Shown here: positions 17,563-27,167 of the stretch, in pieces
Layout: each line of letters opens with the position of its first letter
Numbering within the stretch: position 1 is the stretch's first letter
From: Arthrobacter sp. MMS18-M83
GTDB taxonomy: Bacteria > Actinomycetota > Actinomycetes > Actinomycetales > Micrococcaceae
Assembly: GCF_026683955.1 (NCBI RefSeq)
Contig: NZ_CP113343.1
Span: forward strand, 434,001-498,000
DNA length: 64,000 nt
Direction of reading: 5' to 3'
Position numbers and translations under genes: made by a program
Notes under the pieces: model-generated
Databases searched by the model: none
What the model was told of the DNA's origin: nothing
The model's input: only the letters and a program-made list of their open reading frames with translations

Positions 17563-18510
17563 TCATTCGGGCACCCTGTCTGATACCTCGCCGAGCCGAC
17601 GGAGCTCGTCGGCCGTGAGTTCGATGTCAGCCGCCGCCAGCAGATCGGGCAGCTGTTCGACCGTGCGCGCCGAGGCAATCGGTGCCGCGATGTCCGGCTG
17701 GGCCAGCAGCCACGCGAGCGCGATCGAGCTGAGTGCGCACTCGCGCTCCGTGGCGATCTTGCGTAGTTCCGACACCACCATGAACGATTCGTCGCTGACG
17801 TAGCCGTTCAGGAAGCTTTGCCGCGATGTGCCGTGGATGTCGTCGGCGTTTCTGTATTTGCCGGTGAGCAGCCCGGCTGCGAGGGCGAAGTACGGGGTGA
17901 CCGCGAGGTGATGCTGCGCCACGCGAGGCGCCAGTTCTCGCTCGTAGGGCACCCGTCTGACCAGGTTGTATTGCGGCTGCAGGACCACCGGCCGAGCGAA
18001 CCCGTTCGCCTCCGCAACGGCGAACCACTCGTCGATTCTGTCGCCGCTGTAGTTCGACAACCCGATATAACGCACCGCGCCGCGCCTGACCAGCTCATCG
18101 AACGCGCCTGCCGTTTCCTCGAGTGGCACCGTAGGGTCGTCGTAATGCGCGTAGTAGATGTCGATGTAATCGGTGCCGAGCCGTGTGAGAGACGCGGCAG
18201 CGGCGGCGAGAACGTTGCTGCGGGACAGCCCTGGGAATGACGGGTGTCTGCTGACTTTAGTTCCGATGACAACGCTTTTTCTGTTGATCCGCTGCGCCAT
18301 CCATTCGCCGATGATCGTCTCGGATTCACCGCCGGAATGCCCCGGCGGCCAGGCCGAATACACGTCGGCAGTATCGATGAAGTCGCCGCCGGCCTCTCGA
18401 TAAGCATCGAGTACCTCGAACGATTGTTCTCGATCAGCGGTCCAGCCGAAGACATTGCCACCGAGAGATAAGGGAAATACGTCGAGCGTGCTCGAACCGA
18501 CCAGCGCCAT
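17563..18510 (-). CDS. aldo/keto reductase
   Basis: 315 residues, a standard AKR barrel. The catalytic Asp and Tyr are in DTADVYSAW (about 43-51), the catalytic Lys in VIGTKVSRHP (about 82), and a His in YYAHYDDPTVP (about 120). The NADPH site AAPIASARTVEQL is near the C-terminus. It reduces an aldehyde or ketone, probably a pathway intermediate. ATG 18510 has AGGG upstream and motif copy B in its promoter. Divergent from the hydrolase gene. Confidence 0.85.
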   Translation of the reverse strand: MALVGSSTLDVFPLSLGGNVFGWTADREQSFEVLDAYREAGGDFIDTADVYSAWPPGHSGGESETIIGEWMAQRINRKSVVIGTKVSRHPSFPGLSRSNVLAAAAASLTRLGTDYIDIYYAHYDDPTVPLEETAGAFDELVRRGAVRYIGLSNYSGDRIDEWFAVAEANGFARPVVLQPQYNLVRRVPYERELAPRVAQHHLAVTPYFALAAGLLTGKYRNADDIHGTSRQSFLNGYVSDESFMVVSELRKIATERECALSSIALAWLLAQPDIAAPIASARTVEQLPDLLAAADIELTADELRRLGEVSDRVPE

Positions 18511-18532
18511 TTTGCCCTGCTTTCTTCCGAAA

Positions 18533-18550
18533 ATATTACACGTAGCTAAC
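18533..18550 (-). promoter_or_regulatory. island motif copy B (between divergent AKR and hydrolase genes)
   Basis: Reads GTTAGCTACGTGTAATAT on the minus strand, with TGTAAT as probable -10 for the aldo/keto reductase. On the plus strand TACACT at 18560-18565 is a likely -10 for the hydrolase, about seven bases before its ATG, so that transcript may be leaderless. Confidence 0.65.
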
Positions 18551-18572
18551 TAATTTCTGTACACTGACTTAC

Positions 18573-19388
18573 ATGCCATTCCTCAACACCCACGGCGCCG
18601 AGCTCTACTACGAGACAGCCGGAAACACCCACCACCCGGTACTCGTTCTGCTCCACGCGGGCGTGGCGACGCTTCGCATGTGGGATGCCCAGATCGATGC
18701 ACTGGCGACCGACCATTTCGTCGTCAGGTTCGACGCGCGCGGGTATGGCCTCACGACGAGCGACGGCACCCCGTTCACGAACCATGGTGACGTCGTCGCT
18801 CTGCTCGATCACCTCGGCATGCCGGCCGCAACTCTGGTCGGATCGTCAAGGGGCGGCATGATCGCCGTCAATACGGCTCTGGAGCACGCTGACCGGGTTG
18901 ACGGCGTCGTTACGATCGGATCGGGCATCGAGGGTTTCCCACCCACCACCCCGACCGATTCCGAGAGCGCCCTCTTCGCAGGAATATCCGAACTGACTGC
19001 CGTCGGAGACAGGCCGCAAGCGAAGCGGCTCGAGGTGGAGCTGTGGGTCTTCGGGCCCCAGCGTGATGCGAAGGACCTCGACCCCGCGTTCGTCGCGCGC
19101 GCTTTCGAACTCAACCAGCCCAACGTCGAGCTGGGCGAGGAGCCTCCGAACTCAGTGCCGCTCCACCCTTCGGCATATAGCCGGCTCGCCACGATGACCG
19201 CACCGGCGCTGATCACGGTGGGTGACTTTGACGTGTCGCGCATGACGATCATCGCTGATGCTCTCGTCGATGCCCTTCCGTATGCTGAAGGGCATCGGTT
19301 CGCGAATTCCGCGCACTTGCCGAACGTCGAGGAGCCGCACGAGTTTCTCCGTGTGCTCAGGTCGTGGCTCGGGCGCCACTCCTTATGA
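18573..19388 (+). CDS. alpha/beta hydrolase
   Basis: 271 residues. The oxyanion region VLVLLHAGVATLRMWD is at about 26-40, the nucleophile elbow GSSRGG at about 91-96, an acid in TVGDFDVSRM, and the catalytic His in FANSAHLPNVEEP near residue 247. It cleaves an ester, lactone or C-C bond; lactonase or enol-lactone hydrolase activity would fit a ring-degradation route. No ribosome binding site precedes ATG 18573, consistent with a leaderless mRNA. Confidence 0.85.
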   Translation: MPFLNTHGAELYYETAGNTHHPVLVLLHAGVATLRMWDAQIDALATDHFVVRFDARGYGLTTSDGTPFTNHGDVVALLDHLGMPAATLVGSSRGGMIAVNTALEHADRVDGVVTIGSGIEGFPPTTPTDSESALFAGISELTAVGDRPQAKRLEVELWVFGPQRDAKDLDPAFVARAFELNQPNVELGEEPPNSVPLHPSAYSRLATMTAPALITVGDFDVSRMTIIADALVDALPYAEGHRFANSAHLPNVEEPHEFLRVLRSWLGRHSL

Positions 19389-19410
19389 ACGGAGCGTTCG
19401 CCTGGCCAGG

Positions 19411-20227
19411 TCACCGCGCCTGCCAGACTGGCTGGCGCTTCTCGACGAATGCTTGCGCACCCTCGCCGGCATCCTCCGAGTCGAAGATCTCTGCCACCGT
19501 GGCACCGATATTCAGCCACGACTCATCCATCGTTCCAGACAGACTGATTGACGTTCTCATAGACCAATCGCTTCGACGCCTGCACGGCGAGCGGTGCATT
19601 GCCGGCGATGCCACGGGCGAGGTTCATCGCCACGTCCACGTGGGTTCCCGCGGGCGCAACCTTGTTCACTAGCCCCCAGCTCTCGGCGGTCTCGGCCGAA
19701 ATGGGCTCGCCCGTGAGCAAGAGGTGAAGGGCTACCTTCTGCGGCAGCTGCTGCGCTATGCGCGGTGCCCCGCCTCCGGCAGCGAACAATCCGCGTGTCA
19801 CTTCGGGCAGACCGAGTCGCGTGCCCTCTTCGGCAACGATCAGGTCGCAGGCGAGTGCGATTTCGAGCCCTCCGCCGAGGGCGAAGCCATGCACCGCGGC
19901 GATGATCGGCTTCGCTGAGAAATGCCGGACGAAGCCGGCGAAACCCCACTCGGGATGCTCGGGCAAAACCAGGCCCTCTCCGGCCGTGAGGGCCTTGAGA
20001 TCTTGGCCGGCGCAGAACGCCTTGCCGGCGCCGGTGATGACGGCGACGCGAAGCTCATCGGTGTTGTTCAGCAGCTCGATGGCAGAGCCGAGTGCCGCAG
20101 CAAGCTCGAAGTTCACCGCGTTGCGTGCCTCGGGGCGGTTCAGGGTGATGAGCAGTACGTGACCGAGGTTCTCGGCTCGAACCACCCCGTCGAGCAAGAC
20201 GGTCGAATCCGGAGTCTGGTCAGGCAT
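19411..20227 (-). pseudogene. enoyl-CoA hydratase/isomerase with a C-terminal frameshift
   Basis: The crotonase is canonical: AGKAFCAGQDLKAL, AAVHGFALGGGLEIALACDL with the catalytic Glu, and LGLPEVTRGLFAAGGG with the second Glu. The frame closes at 19523 after NQSVWNDG. The expected end (ESWLNIGATVAEIFDSEDAG to WQAR) is in another frame, ending at 19411. The break is a four-base GATG duplication near 19540-19550. About 40 residues, normally part of the oligomer-forming C-terminus, are lost or replaced. ATG 20227 overlaps the thiolase stop. It could retain activity. Confidence 0.8.
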
Positions 20228-21419
20228 GTTCGGCTTGTTTCGGGACTCGTATGATGAGCGCATCACCTTGGCCGCCTCCGCCGCAGAGCGCGGCGGCGCC
20301 GATTCCGCCGCCGCGTCGTTTGAGCTCGAGGGCGAGCGTGAGCAGAATGCGGGCTCCTGACATTCCGATGGGGTGACCGATCGCAATCGCTCCCCCGTTC
20401 ACATTCACCCGGTCCAGGCCGATGCCGAGCTCGGCGGCGGAAGCAAGTGCGACGGCGGCGAACGCCTCGTTGATTTCGATGAGATCGAGATCGGCCGGTT
20501 TGATTCCCTCGCGTTTGCACGCCAGCGCTATCGCATTCGCAGGCTGTGACTGCAGGCTCGAATCCGGGCCGGCAACCATGCCGTGGGAGCCGATCTCGGC
20601 GAGCCAGGTGATTCCGGCGGCCTCCGCCTTGTCTTTGTCCATGATGATCAGCGCGCATGCGCCGTCAGAAATCGGCGAAGCGTTGCCTGCGGTGATGGTG
20701 CCGTCTGCCCTGAATGCCGGGCGCAGCTCTCCCAGCGTGGCGGTTGTGGTGTCGGGCCGGATGCTCTCGTCTCTGCTGAGGAGGATGGGTTCGCCCTTTC
20801 GCTGCGGTATCTTCACCGACACCACCTCGTCATCGAAGAGTCCGTTCTGCCACGCGGCTGCCGCACGCTGATGCGAGGCGGCCGCGAAGGCGTCTTGTGA
20901 TTCGCGGCTCATCGGGTCCTCGTCGTTCACCCGCTCCGTGAGCAGCCCCATCGCTTCGGCCGTGAATGCGTCTTCGAGACCGTCGACGGCCATGTGGTCG
21001 ACCATCGTGATCGGGCCGAACTTCGTGCCCTGGCGGGAGCCTGTCAGCAAGTGCGGCGCCTTTGTCATCGACTCCTGCCCACCTGCGACGATAACTCCGA
21101 AGTCTCCTGTACGAATGAACTGGTCTGCCATGATCACCGCCTGGATGCCCGAAAGGCACACCTTGCTCACCGTGGTGGAGGCGACCGACATGCTCACGCC
21201 GCCTTTGTTGGCTGCCTGTCGCGCGGGCAATTGACCCGCCCCTGCGGTGAGAACCTGGCCCAGGATGACATAGTCCACGGCTGAGGCCGGCACGGCTGCC
21301 CGCTCGAGGGCTGCAGCGATGGCAATCCCGCCCAGGTCGGCCGCGTCGAACGACGACAGGCCGCCGAGGAGTTTTCCGATGGGAGTCCTCGCTCCCGCCA
21401 CAATGACCGAGCTGCTCAT
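20220..21419 (-). CDS. thiolase (acetyl-CoA C-acyltransferase)
   Basis: 399 residues, full-length thiolase. The nucleophilic Cys is in [11 protein letters not shown] at residue 88. [20 protein letters not shown] carries the catalytic His, and [14 protein letters not shown] carries the second Cys. It cleaves a 3-oxoacyl-CoA with CoA at the end of the beta-oxidation branch. It follows the HSD10-like dehydrogenase gene by about 60 bases and overlaps the crotonase gene behind it. Confidence 0.92.
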   Translation of the reverse strand: MSSSVIVAGARTPIGKLLGGLSSFDAADLGGIAIAAALERAAVPASAVDYVILGQVLTAGAGQLPARQAANKGGVSMSVASTTVSKVCLSGIQAVIMADQFIRTGDFGVIVAGGQESMTKAPHLLTGSRQGTKFGPITMVDHMAVDGLEDAFTAEAMGLLTERVNDEDPMSRESQDAFAAASHQRAAAAWQNGLFDDEVVSVKIPQRKGEPILLSRDESIRPDTTTATLGELRPAFRADGTITAGNASPISDGACALIIMDKDKAEAAGITWLAEIGSHGMVAGPDSSLQSQPANAIALACKREGIKPADLDLIEINEAFAAVALASAAELGIGLDRVNVNGGAIAIGHPIGMSGARILLTLALELKRRGGGIGAAALCGGGGQGDALIIRVPKQAEHA

Positions 21420-21480
21420 GCACGTACCTCTTTCACGTCTTGCGTTGATTCCCCTTGGGGCCTGACCGGTGACCCGAAGC

Positions 21481-22245
21481 TCACTGCGGCGCCATGCGCA
21501 GTGCGCCGTCCATGCGAATGGTCTCGCCGTTGAGGTAGTCGTGCTGCGCGATCATGACCACGAGTTGTGCGTACTCATCAGGGCGGGCGAGACGGTGCGG
21601 AAAGGGCACCCCGGCCGCGAGCGAGGCGTTGACCTCTTCGCCGAGCGCGGCCAGCAGCGGAGTGTCGACGATTCCCGGTGCGATCGTATTCACGCGAATT
21701 CCGTAACGGGAGAGGTCGCGCGCGGCGGGCAGCGTCATCGCGACGACGCCGCCCTTCGACGCCGCGTAGGCGATCTGTCCGATCTGGCCCTCATAGGCAG
21801 CCACCGATGCGGTGTTCACGATCAGCCCGCGTTGCCCCGTGTCGTCCGGCTCGGTGCCCGCGATCACCTCGGCCGCGAGTCGAAGCACGTTGAACGTACC
21901 GATGAGGTTGATCGAAATGGTCTTCTCGAAGAGGCCGAGTTCGTGGGCGCCCTTCGATGAGATGATCCGCCGGGCGGGTGCAATGCCCGCGCAGTTGACG
22001 GCAAGCCGGAGTGGTGGGTCGTCGTCGCGTATGGTCGATAATGCAGCGAGAACCGCTTCTTCGCTCGTGACGTCAGCCCCGACCATCCTGATGCCGGGTC
22101 GATCTTCACCAGCGTTCGCTTCGACCGCTCTCGGCAAGTCGAGGCCGATGACCGATGCGCCCTGTTTGGCGAGGGCCGAGGCTGTCGCCGCGCCCAGTCC
22201 TGATGCCGCACCTGTGACCAGCGCAGTGATTCCCGAGATCTGCAT
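21481..22245 (-). CDS. SDR dehydrogenase, HSD10-like 3-hydroxyacyl-CoA dehydrogenase
   Basis: 254 residues. The NAD site [15 protein letters not shown] is at about 11-25, followed by [11 protein letters not shown], the Ser of [11 protein letters not shown] and the YAASKGG catalytic pair. The C-terminal [19 protein letters not shown] and [16 protein letters not shown] are typical of the HSD10 type rather than FabG. It oxidises a 3-hydroxyacyl-CoA, feeding the thiolase gene downstream. Confidence 0.88.
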   Translation of the reverse strand: MQISGITALVTGAASGLGAATASALAKQGASVIGLDLPRAVEANAGEDRPGIRMVGADVTSEEAVLAALSTIRDDDPPLRLAVNCAGIAPARRIISSKGAHELGLFEKTISINLIGTFNVLRLAAEVIAGTEPDDTGQRGLIVNTASVAAYEGQIGQIAYAASKGGVVAMTLPAARDLSRYGIRVNTIAPGIVDTPLLAALGEEVNASLAAGVPFPHRLARPDEYAQLVVMIAQHDYLNGETIRMDGALRMAPQ

Positions 22246-22257
22246 TTCTTCTCCATT

Positions 22258-23121
22258 TCAGTTCAGTGGTGTCACGTCGCCGCGAGCCACAAGGGTGCCC
22301 AGTGCATCCACGACCCGCACGCAACCGCTGCCGTGCTCGCCGGGCGGCTCGCCGATCGTGAGCGTCTGCGAAGCTGTCGCCGGCTTCAGCAGCCGATACG
22401 AGAACTCAGCACCGAATACATCTGTGCCGCGAGCACGGAGGGCCTCCGCCATCAGCAGAATCTGCAACGGACCGTGGATCACCAGGCCTGCATGCCCCTC
22501 CGATAACGCAAACGCCTCGTCGTAGTGGATTCGATGCGAGTTCGAGGTGTACATCGAGAAGAGGAACAGGGCAACCGGGTCGGCGGCGAAGTGCAGCTCG
22601 GGCGTGATCGATTCGTCAGGCGGCGCGGATGGGGCTGGCCGCGTGAGCTGCGGCGACGCGGCCGGCGTTGAGTCCCCCGGTTTCGAATCGACCGGCTTCG
22701 ACGTCAGCGGCCTGTATACGATGTCGTGCTCCTCGCTGACCGCGAGTTCGCCGTTTTGCTCGAAGTCGTGCCGAACGGTCACGAATGTCAGCGGGCCCGA
22801 GGAGCCAACCTTCTGGGCCGTCCTTACCACCTGGCTCATCTTGGTGGTCTCGACGCCGAGTGCCAACGGCCGCAGGTTCCGCGTGCGGCCGCCGGCAAAC
22901 ATGCGCGAATGAGCTCCAAGCGGCGGTTCGGGCATTCCGTGCAGCGGATGTCCGTCGACCCCGAGCTCGTCTCTGCGCCACCTTTCGAGCAAATACACCG
23001 CGTGCCACATCGGCGGCAACCCCTTGCCGAAACCGCCCGGTTCGACACCGAGCAGTGCGCCAAGAGCGACAGCAGGCCCTTCCTCGAGCACCGCGTGGCG
23101 CGTCACAACCCGCGAGTGCAT
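22258..23121 (-). CDS. MaoC/FAS1-like dehydratase domain protein (hydroxyacyl-CoA dehydratase, HTD2-like)
   Basis: 287 residues. The N-terminal half contains LPPMWHAVYLLERW and the C-terminal hot-dog half contains TSNSHRIHYDEAFA, the R-x-H-Y-D hydratase pattern, then GLVIHGPLQILLMAEAL. This layout matches mesaconyl-C4-CoA hydratase/HTD2-type proteins, which hydrate or dehydrate acyl-CoAs. Its ATG directly follows the TAA of the P450 gene (TAAATG), so translation is coupled. The linker around residues 150-185 is rich in Pro, Asp and Ser. Confidence 0.8.
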   Translation of the reverse strand: MHSRVVTRHAVLEEGPAVALGALLGVEPGGFGKGLPPMWHAVYLLERWRRDELGVDGHPLHGMPEPPLGAHSRMFAGGRTRNLRPLALGVETTKMSQVVRTAQKVGSSGPLTFVTVRHDFEQNGELAVSEEHDIVYRPLTSKPVDSKPGDSTPAASPQLTRPAPSAPPDESITPELHFAADPVALFLFSMYTSNSHRIHYDEAFALSEGHAGLVIHGPLQILLMAEALRARGTDVFGAEFSYRLLKPATASQTLTIGEPPGEHGSGCVRVVDALGTLVARGDVTPLN

Positions 23122-24363
23122 TTACAGCACGACACGCATCTCTAGGGGGGCACGCATTTTCACGCCTTCTTCGACGGGAACGAACCCGTCGGCGAGACGC
23201 ATGCCGGGAAAGCGGTCGAGCAGCGCATTCATACCGATCTCGAGCTCGTTTTTCGCCAGCATCGCACCGACGCAGGCGTGCACACCGAACCCGAACGCGA
23301 AATGCTCCCCGGAGCCGCTGAAGGCCTTGTCGTGCTTGAAATCGGTGCGGTAGGGGTCGAAGGTCTCCGAGTGCGCGAAGCGGCGTTCGTCACGATTCGC
23401 TGATGCAATGACGAGGTGAACCAGCGAGCCGGCGGGAATGTGGATTCCCGACACCTCGACGTCTTCGGAGACGACCCGGCCGTTCATCTGCGACGGCGGG
23501 GTGACCCGCAGCGTCTCACTGATGACCGGGGTCACGAGGGAACGGTCATCCCGAACCGCTTCGAAGAACGAACGCTCAGAGAGAATGTGCCGAAAAATAC
23601 TTCCGAAGGTCTTGTCGGTGGTTTCGGCGCCAGCGTTGAGCAATTGCGTCACGTGCGTCTTGACCTCCTCGTCTTCGAGCCTTTCTCCCTCGACCTCAGC
23701 GGTGGCCAGTGTCGAGATGAGATCGGTGCCGGGATTCGCGCGGCGCTCCTGGATGATCGGATCGAGGTATTCGCGCAATTCGACCCGTGCCTCGATGCCC
23801 TTGCGGTGCACCTCAGGATCTTTCGTGAGGTTCGCCAAGAAGGCGATCATGTGTCCGTACCAGTTGAGAAACCGGCTCTCGTCTTCCTTGGGCAGATCGA
23901 GCATCGCCGTGATCACCGAAACGGGCAGGTGGTGCGCGAAGACCTCGAGCAGATCGACTTCGTCGCCTGGTTTGAGCGGTTCGATCAGGCCGTCGACGCT
24001 CTTCTGAACGCCGCCGTCAAGGATCTGCCTGACATTCTGCCTGATCAGTGGCATCCAGCTCTCGAGGCCTTCGCCACGAAAGTTGGGGCTCACAAGGGCG
24101 CGCTTTCGGGCGTGCTCGCGGCCCTCGAGCTGCAGCAGGCTGCGACCGAAAACGGGCTCGAGTTGCCATTCGTAGTTTCTCGAAGTGAAAAGGGGATTTC
24201 GGTAGGCGGCGGCGACGTCTGCGTGCCGTGTGATGAGGTAGGACTCGGTGCTCTCGTCATAGTGCACGGGGTCCTCGGCCCGTAGCACGCGGTAAACGGC
24301 ATACGGATCGGCCGACCCCTCAGGCGAGAGCAGCAGTGGAACGTTCGAAGCAGTGTTTGCCAT
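23122..24363 (-). CDS. cytochrome P450 (first of two)
   Basis: 413 residues, soluble bacterial type. The I-helix reads LLNAGAETTDKTF (acid-alcohol pair E-T), the K-helix ExxR is SETLR, and the haem loop is FGFGVHACVG with the haem-ligating Cys at about 364. It mono-oxygenates a hydrophobic substrate using electrons from a reductase. ATG 24363 has GGGGGAT upstream; a longer in-frame start lacks a site. It lies in an operon with the two NTF2-like genes, MaoC-like, SDR, thiolase and crotonase genes. No ferredoxin gene is adjacent. Confidence 0.93.
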   Translation of the reverse strand: MANTASNVPLLLSPEGSADPYAVYRVLRAEDPVHYDESTESYLITRHADVAAAYRNPLFTSRNYEWQLEPVFGRSLLQLEGREHARKRALVSPNFRGEGLESWMPLIRQNVRQILDGGVQKSVDGLIEPLKPGDEVDLLEVFAHHLPVSVITAMLDLPKEDESRFLNWYGHMIAFLANLTKDPEVHRKGIEARVELREYLDPIIQERRANPGTDLISTLATAEVEGERLEDEEVKTHVTQLLNAGAETTDKTFGSIFRHILSERSFFEAVRDDRSLVTPVISETLRVTPPSQMNGRVVSEDVEVSGIHIPAGSLVHLVIASANRDERRFAHSETFDPYRTDFKHDKAFSGSGEHFAFGFGVHACVGAMLAKNELEIGMNALLDRFPGMRLADGFVPVEEGVKMRAPLEMRVVL

Positions 24364-24374
24364 GATCCCCCGAT

Positions 24375-24851
24375 TCAGAATGCGGGAAGGAGCTTGATGT
24401 CTTCGCCCGAGCTGACGAACCACCGCGTGACGTGACGCTTGGAGAAGCGCCATTTGCCGTCGGCGCGGCGCTCGTACTCGTCGTCGTACGTTGCAGCTAC
24501 GAAGCTGACCTTGCCGTCGTGGTGCTCACAGATCGCGAAGCAGTCGCTGCGGCCGGTCGCCGCGTCAGCCGACGTGAACTGGACCACGTGATTCGTCGTC
24601 CAATGGTTTGTGCTCTTCCAGGCCGCGTCGATGACGACCAGCGACTGGCGAATGCCATCGGTGTTGAAGAAGTCACCCCGGCCGCCCGGAATCAAGTAGG
24701 AGGCGTCATCGTGCCAGAGTGTCATGAATTTCTCGACGTTCTGGCGATCGACTCCCTCACAGTATGCCGCCACCAATTCGCTCAGTTCGGTGCGGCTCTC
24801 GAGCTCATCGAGGCGCTGTTCGAGGGTCTTCTGTACTGTCGTGCTGCTCAT
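24375..24851 (-). CDS. SnoaL/NTF2-like protein
   Basis: 158 residues, cone-shaped NTF2-like fold: an N-terminal helix (LEQRLDELESRTELSELVAAYCEGVDR), then FMTLWHDDASYLIPGG, TNHWTTNHVVQF and YDDEYERRADGKWRFSKRHVTRWF. Relatives include cyclases, isomerases and dehydratases of terpenoid, steroid and polyketide routes, and the small subunits of ring-hydroxylating oxygenases. ATG 24851 has AAGGGAG upstream. It precedes the P450 gene by 11 bases. Confidence 0.75.
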   Translation of the reverse strand: MSSTTVQKTLEQRLDELESRTELSELVAAYCEGVDRQNVEKFMTLWHDDASYLIPGGRGDFFNTDGIRQSLVVIDAAWKSTNHWTTNHVVQFTSADAATGRSDCFAICEHHDGKVSFVAATYDDEYERRADGKWRFSKRHVTRWFVSSGEDIKLLPAF

Positions 24852-24894
24852 CTCATGCTCCCTTGTACTTTGCCGTGGTCCGCGGTGCGAGGAT

Positions 24895-25452
24895 TCAGCG
24901 CAGACGGTCCGGGTAATCCGCCGGAAGGTCTTCGGCGTCGAGTGGTTCGATGCGACGATCGACCACGTAGCGGTCCTCACCGAGAGCCTTTTCCTCGTCG
25001 TCGAACTTCCAGAACACAACCGTTCGGCCCGACAGCATGTAGTGCCGGCTGCTCTCGTCGTCTTCTGCGACGAAGCCCAGTTCTTTGGCCACGGCCGAAG
25101 TGAGAATCTGACGGTAACTTCCATCAGACATGATCTCGTCGTCGGAGATCATGAGCCGGTCTTTGATCGACTCGATCACGTACGACCCGCTCTCGACCAT
25201 GTGCTCATAGTTTGCCACGACCGCTTCCATACCCTTGGGCCCGGTGTCCCCGAGCACATTGGCGAACACGCCGTACTCGTGGTACTGGGGGTCGGCGCAC
25301 AGCGACGGGATGACGAGTGACAAGTCCGCGAGGACCTCGCCCTTCGCGTGCAGAACGACGGCGTCGAGCTGGCGCCGTTGCCGCTCGTTCTGTGCCTTGT
25401 GCATGTGTGGTTCATAGCTCGTGTAGGTCAGACTTGCGTCAAAATTCATCAT
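24895..25452 (-). CDS. NTF2/SnoaL-like protein, divergent, first gene of the P450 operon
   Basis: 185 residues. The core HAKGEVLADLSLVIPSLCADPQYHEYGVFANVLGDTGPKGMEAVVANY followed by SDDEIMSDGSYRQIL and a late VFWKFDDEEKALGED stretch suggests a SnoaL-like fold with an N-terminal extension. No catalytic residue can be assigned. ATG 25452 has GGAAG eight bases upstream; a second ATG lies next to it. Motif copy G lies about 90 bases upstream. Confidence 0.6.
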   Translation of the reverse strand: MMNFDASLTYTSYEPHMHKAQNERQRRQLDAVVLHAKGEVLADLSLVIPSLCADPQYHEYGVFANVLGDTGPKGMEAVVANYEHMVESGSYVIESIKDRLMISDDEIMSDGSYRQILTSAVAKELGFVAEDDESSRHYMLSGRTVVFWKFDDEEKALGEDRYVVDRRIEPLDAEDLPADYPDRLR

Positions 25453-25543
25453 TGAACACTTCCATTAGAGGAGAAACCCAGGTGGTTTCTCGAACCGGAA
25501 CTTACGGGGCCACATTCTCGCCTTGAGAACCTGGCTTCGATAA

Positions 25544-25561
25544 ATACATTACGATGTAAAC
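25544..25561 (-). promoter_or_regulatory. island motif copy G (promoter of the P450/thiolase operon)
   Basis: Reads GTTTACATCGTAATGTAT on the minus strand. It keeps the invariant bases GTT, C and GT at positions 1-3, 6 and 10-11 but is otherwise more divergent. TAATGT may be the -10 box. Confidence 0.55.
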
Positions 25562-25591
25562 TAATTTTCATCAAGCCATTTGCATAGATTT

Positions 25592-26461
25592 TTATCGCAA
25601 TTCAGCACGATCCCCTCGCGACGATTCCAGCGCCGATTCAACTCCTTCAGAGCGGAGCTCGCGCAAGAAGTTGTACTCGCCAGGCTGGAAGTGGATGTTG
25701 CTGAGCGAGGCACTCACGACCGTCGTGGCCGCGAACGAAAGGTCGACACCCATCTTCGCCAGCGAGGCGAAAACGGCGTACTTCTCACTCACGATTCCGT
25801 CGCGCATGATCGACGCGCACATGGTCGCAAGTTCTTCGACCTTGCCACTGCGGTCGGCCGACGAACCTGTCCAGTCGATCAGACCGTAGGCCAGGGCATC
25901 CTGAGCCGGCCAGTTCAGACCGAGAAACATGAGGTCTTTGGCGCGCTTGAGCCCGACCAGGGCGATCAACAGCGACAAGTCGCCATCGGCACCGATATTG
26001 CGCCACCTCGGGTTGCCGAACCGCGCATCGTGTGAGGCGACCACCAGATCACAGCACAGAGCAAAGTACAACCCTGTCTCGAGGCAATCTCCCTTCGCCT
26101 CGAGAATGGTGACCTTGCGACATTTCAGCAGCCGGGAGTAGAGCCCCTTCGGCCCCCACCAGTTCTCGTCGAGCGCAATGAGCCTGGCGCGCTGACTGGG
26201 GTGCTTGCGGACCGAGCCGCCCGGCGCGTCGAGGTACTGCCGCCAGACCTCCTCGACATCCCACCCCGTGCTCAGGTGATCGCCTTCTCCGCTCAGAACG
26301 ACGACCTTGATGTCGTCTTCGCTCTCGACCTCATCGAGGTAGGTGCAGATTGCGGCAGCCATCTGTGCGTCGATGGCATTGCCCGCCTCCGGCCGGCGCA
26401 GAGTGATGCGCGCGATGTGCGATTCCCGGTCCAGATCAAGGGTGACGCGCGACTCACTCAT
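25592..26461 (-). CDS. crotonase superfamily protein lacking the usual catalytic Glu (1 of 3 in tandem)
   Basis: 289 residues. The crotonase framework is clear (ARITLRRPEAGNAIDAQM, DIKVVVLSGEGDHLSTGWDVEEVW, ALCCDLVVASHDARFGNPRW). The oxyanion loop reads KGDCLETGLYFALCCD, so the residue matching the hydratase Glu144 is a Tyr. It may therefore catalyse something other than enoyl hydration, such as isomerisation or C-C cleavage. It overlaps the upstream crotonase gene by eight bases and ends the operon that starts at 31583. Confidence 0.8.
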   Translation of the reverse strand: MSESRVTLDLDRESHIARITLRRPEAGNAIDAQMAAAICTYLDEVESEDDIKVVVLSGEGDHLSTGWDVEEVWRQYLDAPGGSVRKHPSQRARLIALDENWWGPKGLYSRLLKCRKVTILEAKGDCLETGLYFALCCDLVVASHDARFGNPRWRNIGADGDLSLLIALVGLKRAKDLMFLGLNWPAQDALAYGLIDWTGSSADRSGKVEELATMCASIMRDGIVSEKYAVFASLAKMGVDLSFAATTVVSASLSNIHFQPGEYNFLRELRSEGVESALESSRGDRAELR

Positions 26462-27164
26462 GGGTTTCTCCGTGGCTCACGAGCAGGCCCGCCGAATAGA
26501 AGCTCGCCATATCAAATTCCCTTCCTACGCCCGATGCATCGAGCACCGCCTGTTGCAGCATTTTTGTCATGACCACGCCGTCGAGCGGCATCAGCGCCAC
26601 CGAGGCGGCCATACCGAGCGCCGTTGCGCTCAGGTCATCGCGGTCGACGACCCGGTTGACCAGCCCGAACGCATCGGCTTGGGCCGCGTCGATCCCATAG
26701 TCGCGAATCACCCAGGCTTTGGCCCTGTTCAAACGAATGGTGAGCGCCGCCAGCACGAAGTTGGCTTCCGGATGATCTGCGAACGGCGAAGCGAACCGCG
26801 CGTCGCTGGCTGCCACCGTGAGGTCCGACGAGAGCACCAGCAGGCTGCCCGCCCCCGCGCATTCCCCCGCGACCTCGGTGAGAATCACCTTCTTCGAGAA
26901 GGTCATGCTCTGGTACAGCGCGGCCGCACCCGCGAAGTTGCGGCTCCACTCCGTGAAGATCACGGCGGCGCCAGGGTCGGGCGCCGGCTGGAAGGGAGCG
27001 AAGTCACCGCGGGCGCGCAGAACGATGACCTTCACCAAGTCGTCGTCGGAAAGGTCGACCACGGCGTTGCGCAGTGCGGCCGCGAAGGCCGCGTCGCCAC
27101 GTGAGAGCGGTGAGAAGTCCTCAACCTCGATGACGCCCACCCAATTCTTGATCGTGATGTCCAC
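26454..27164 (-). CDS. crotonase superfamily protein lacking the usual catalytic Glu (2 of 3 in tandem)
   Basis: 236 residues, short for the family. DDDLVKVIVLRARGDFAPFQ is the first CoA-binding segment and TEVAGECAGAGSLLVLSSDLTVAASDARFASPF the second. The Glu144 position is Leu and the usual GGG of the oxyanion loop is GAG. The C-terminal region after residue 180 is shortened. It is closely packed between two paralogues, which suggests a multi-step or hetero-oligomeric role. Confidence 0.75.
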   Translation of the reverse strand: MDITIKNWVGVIEVEDFSPLSRGDAAFAAALRNAVVDLSDDDLVKVIVLRARGDFAPFQPAPDPGAAVIFTEWSRNFAGAAALYQSMTFSKKVILTEVAGECAGAGSLLVLSSDLTVAASDARFASPFADHPEANFVLAALTIRLNRAKAWVIRDYGIDAAQADAFGLVNRVVDRDDLSATALGMAASVALMPLDGVVMTKMLQQAVLDASGVGREFDMASFYSAGLLVSHGETHE

Positions 27165-27167
27165 GGC

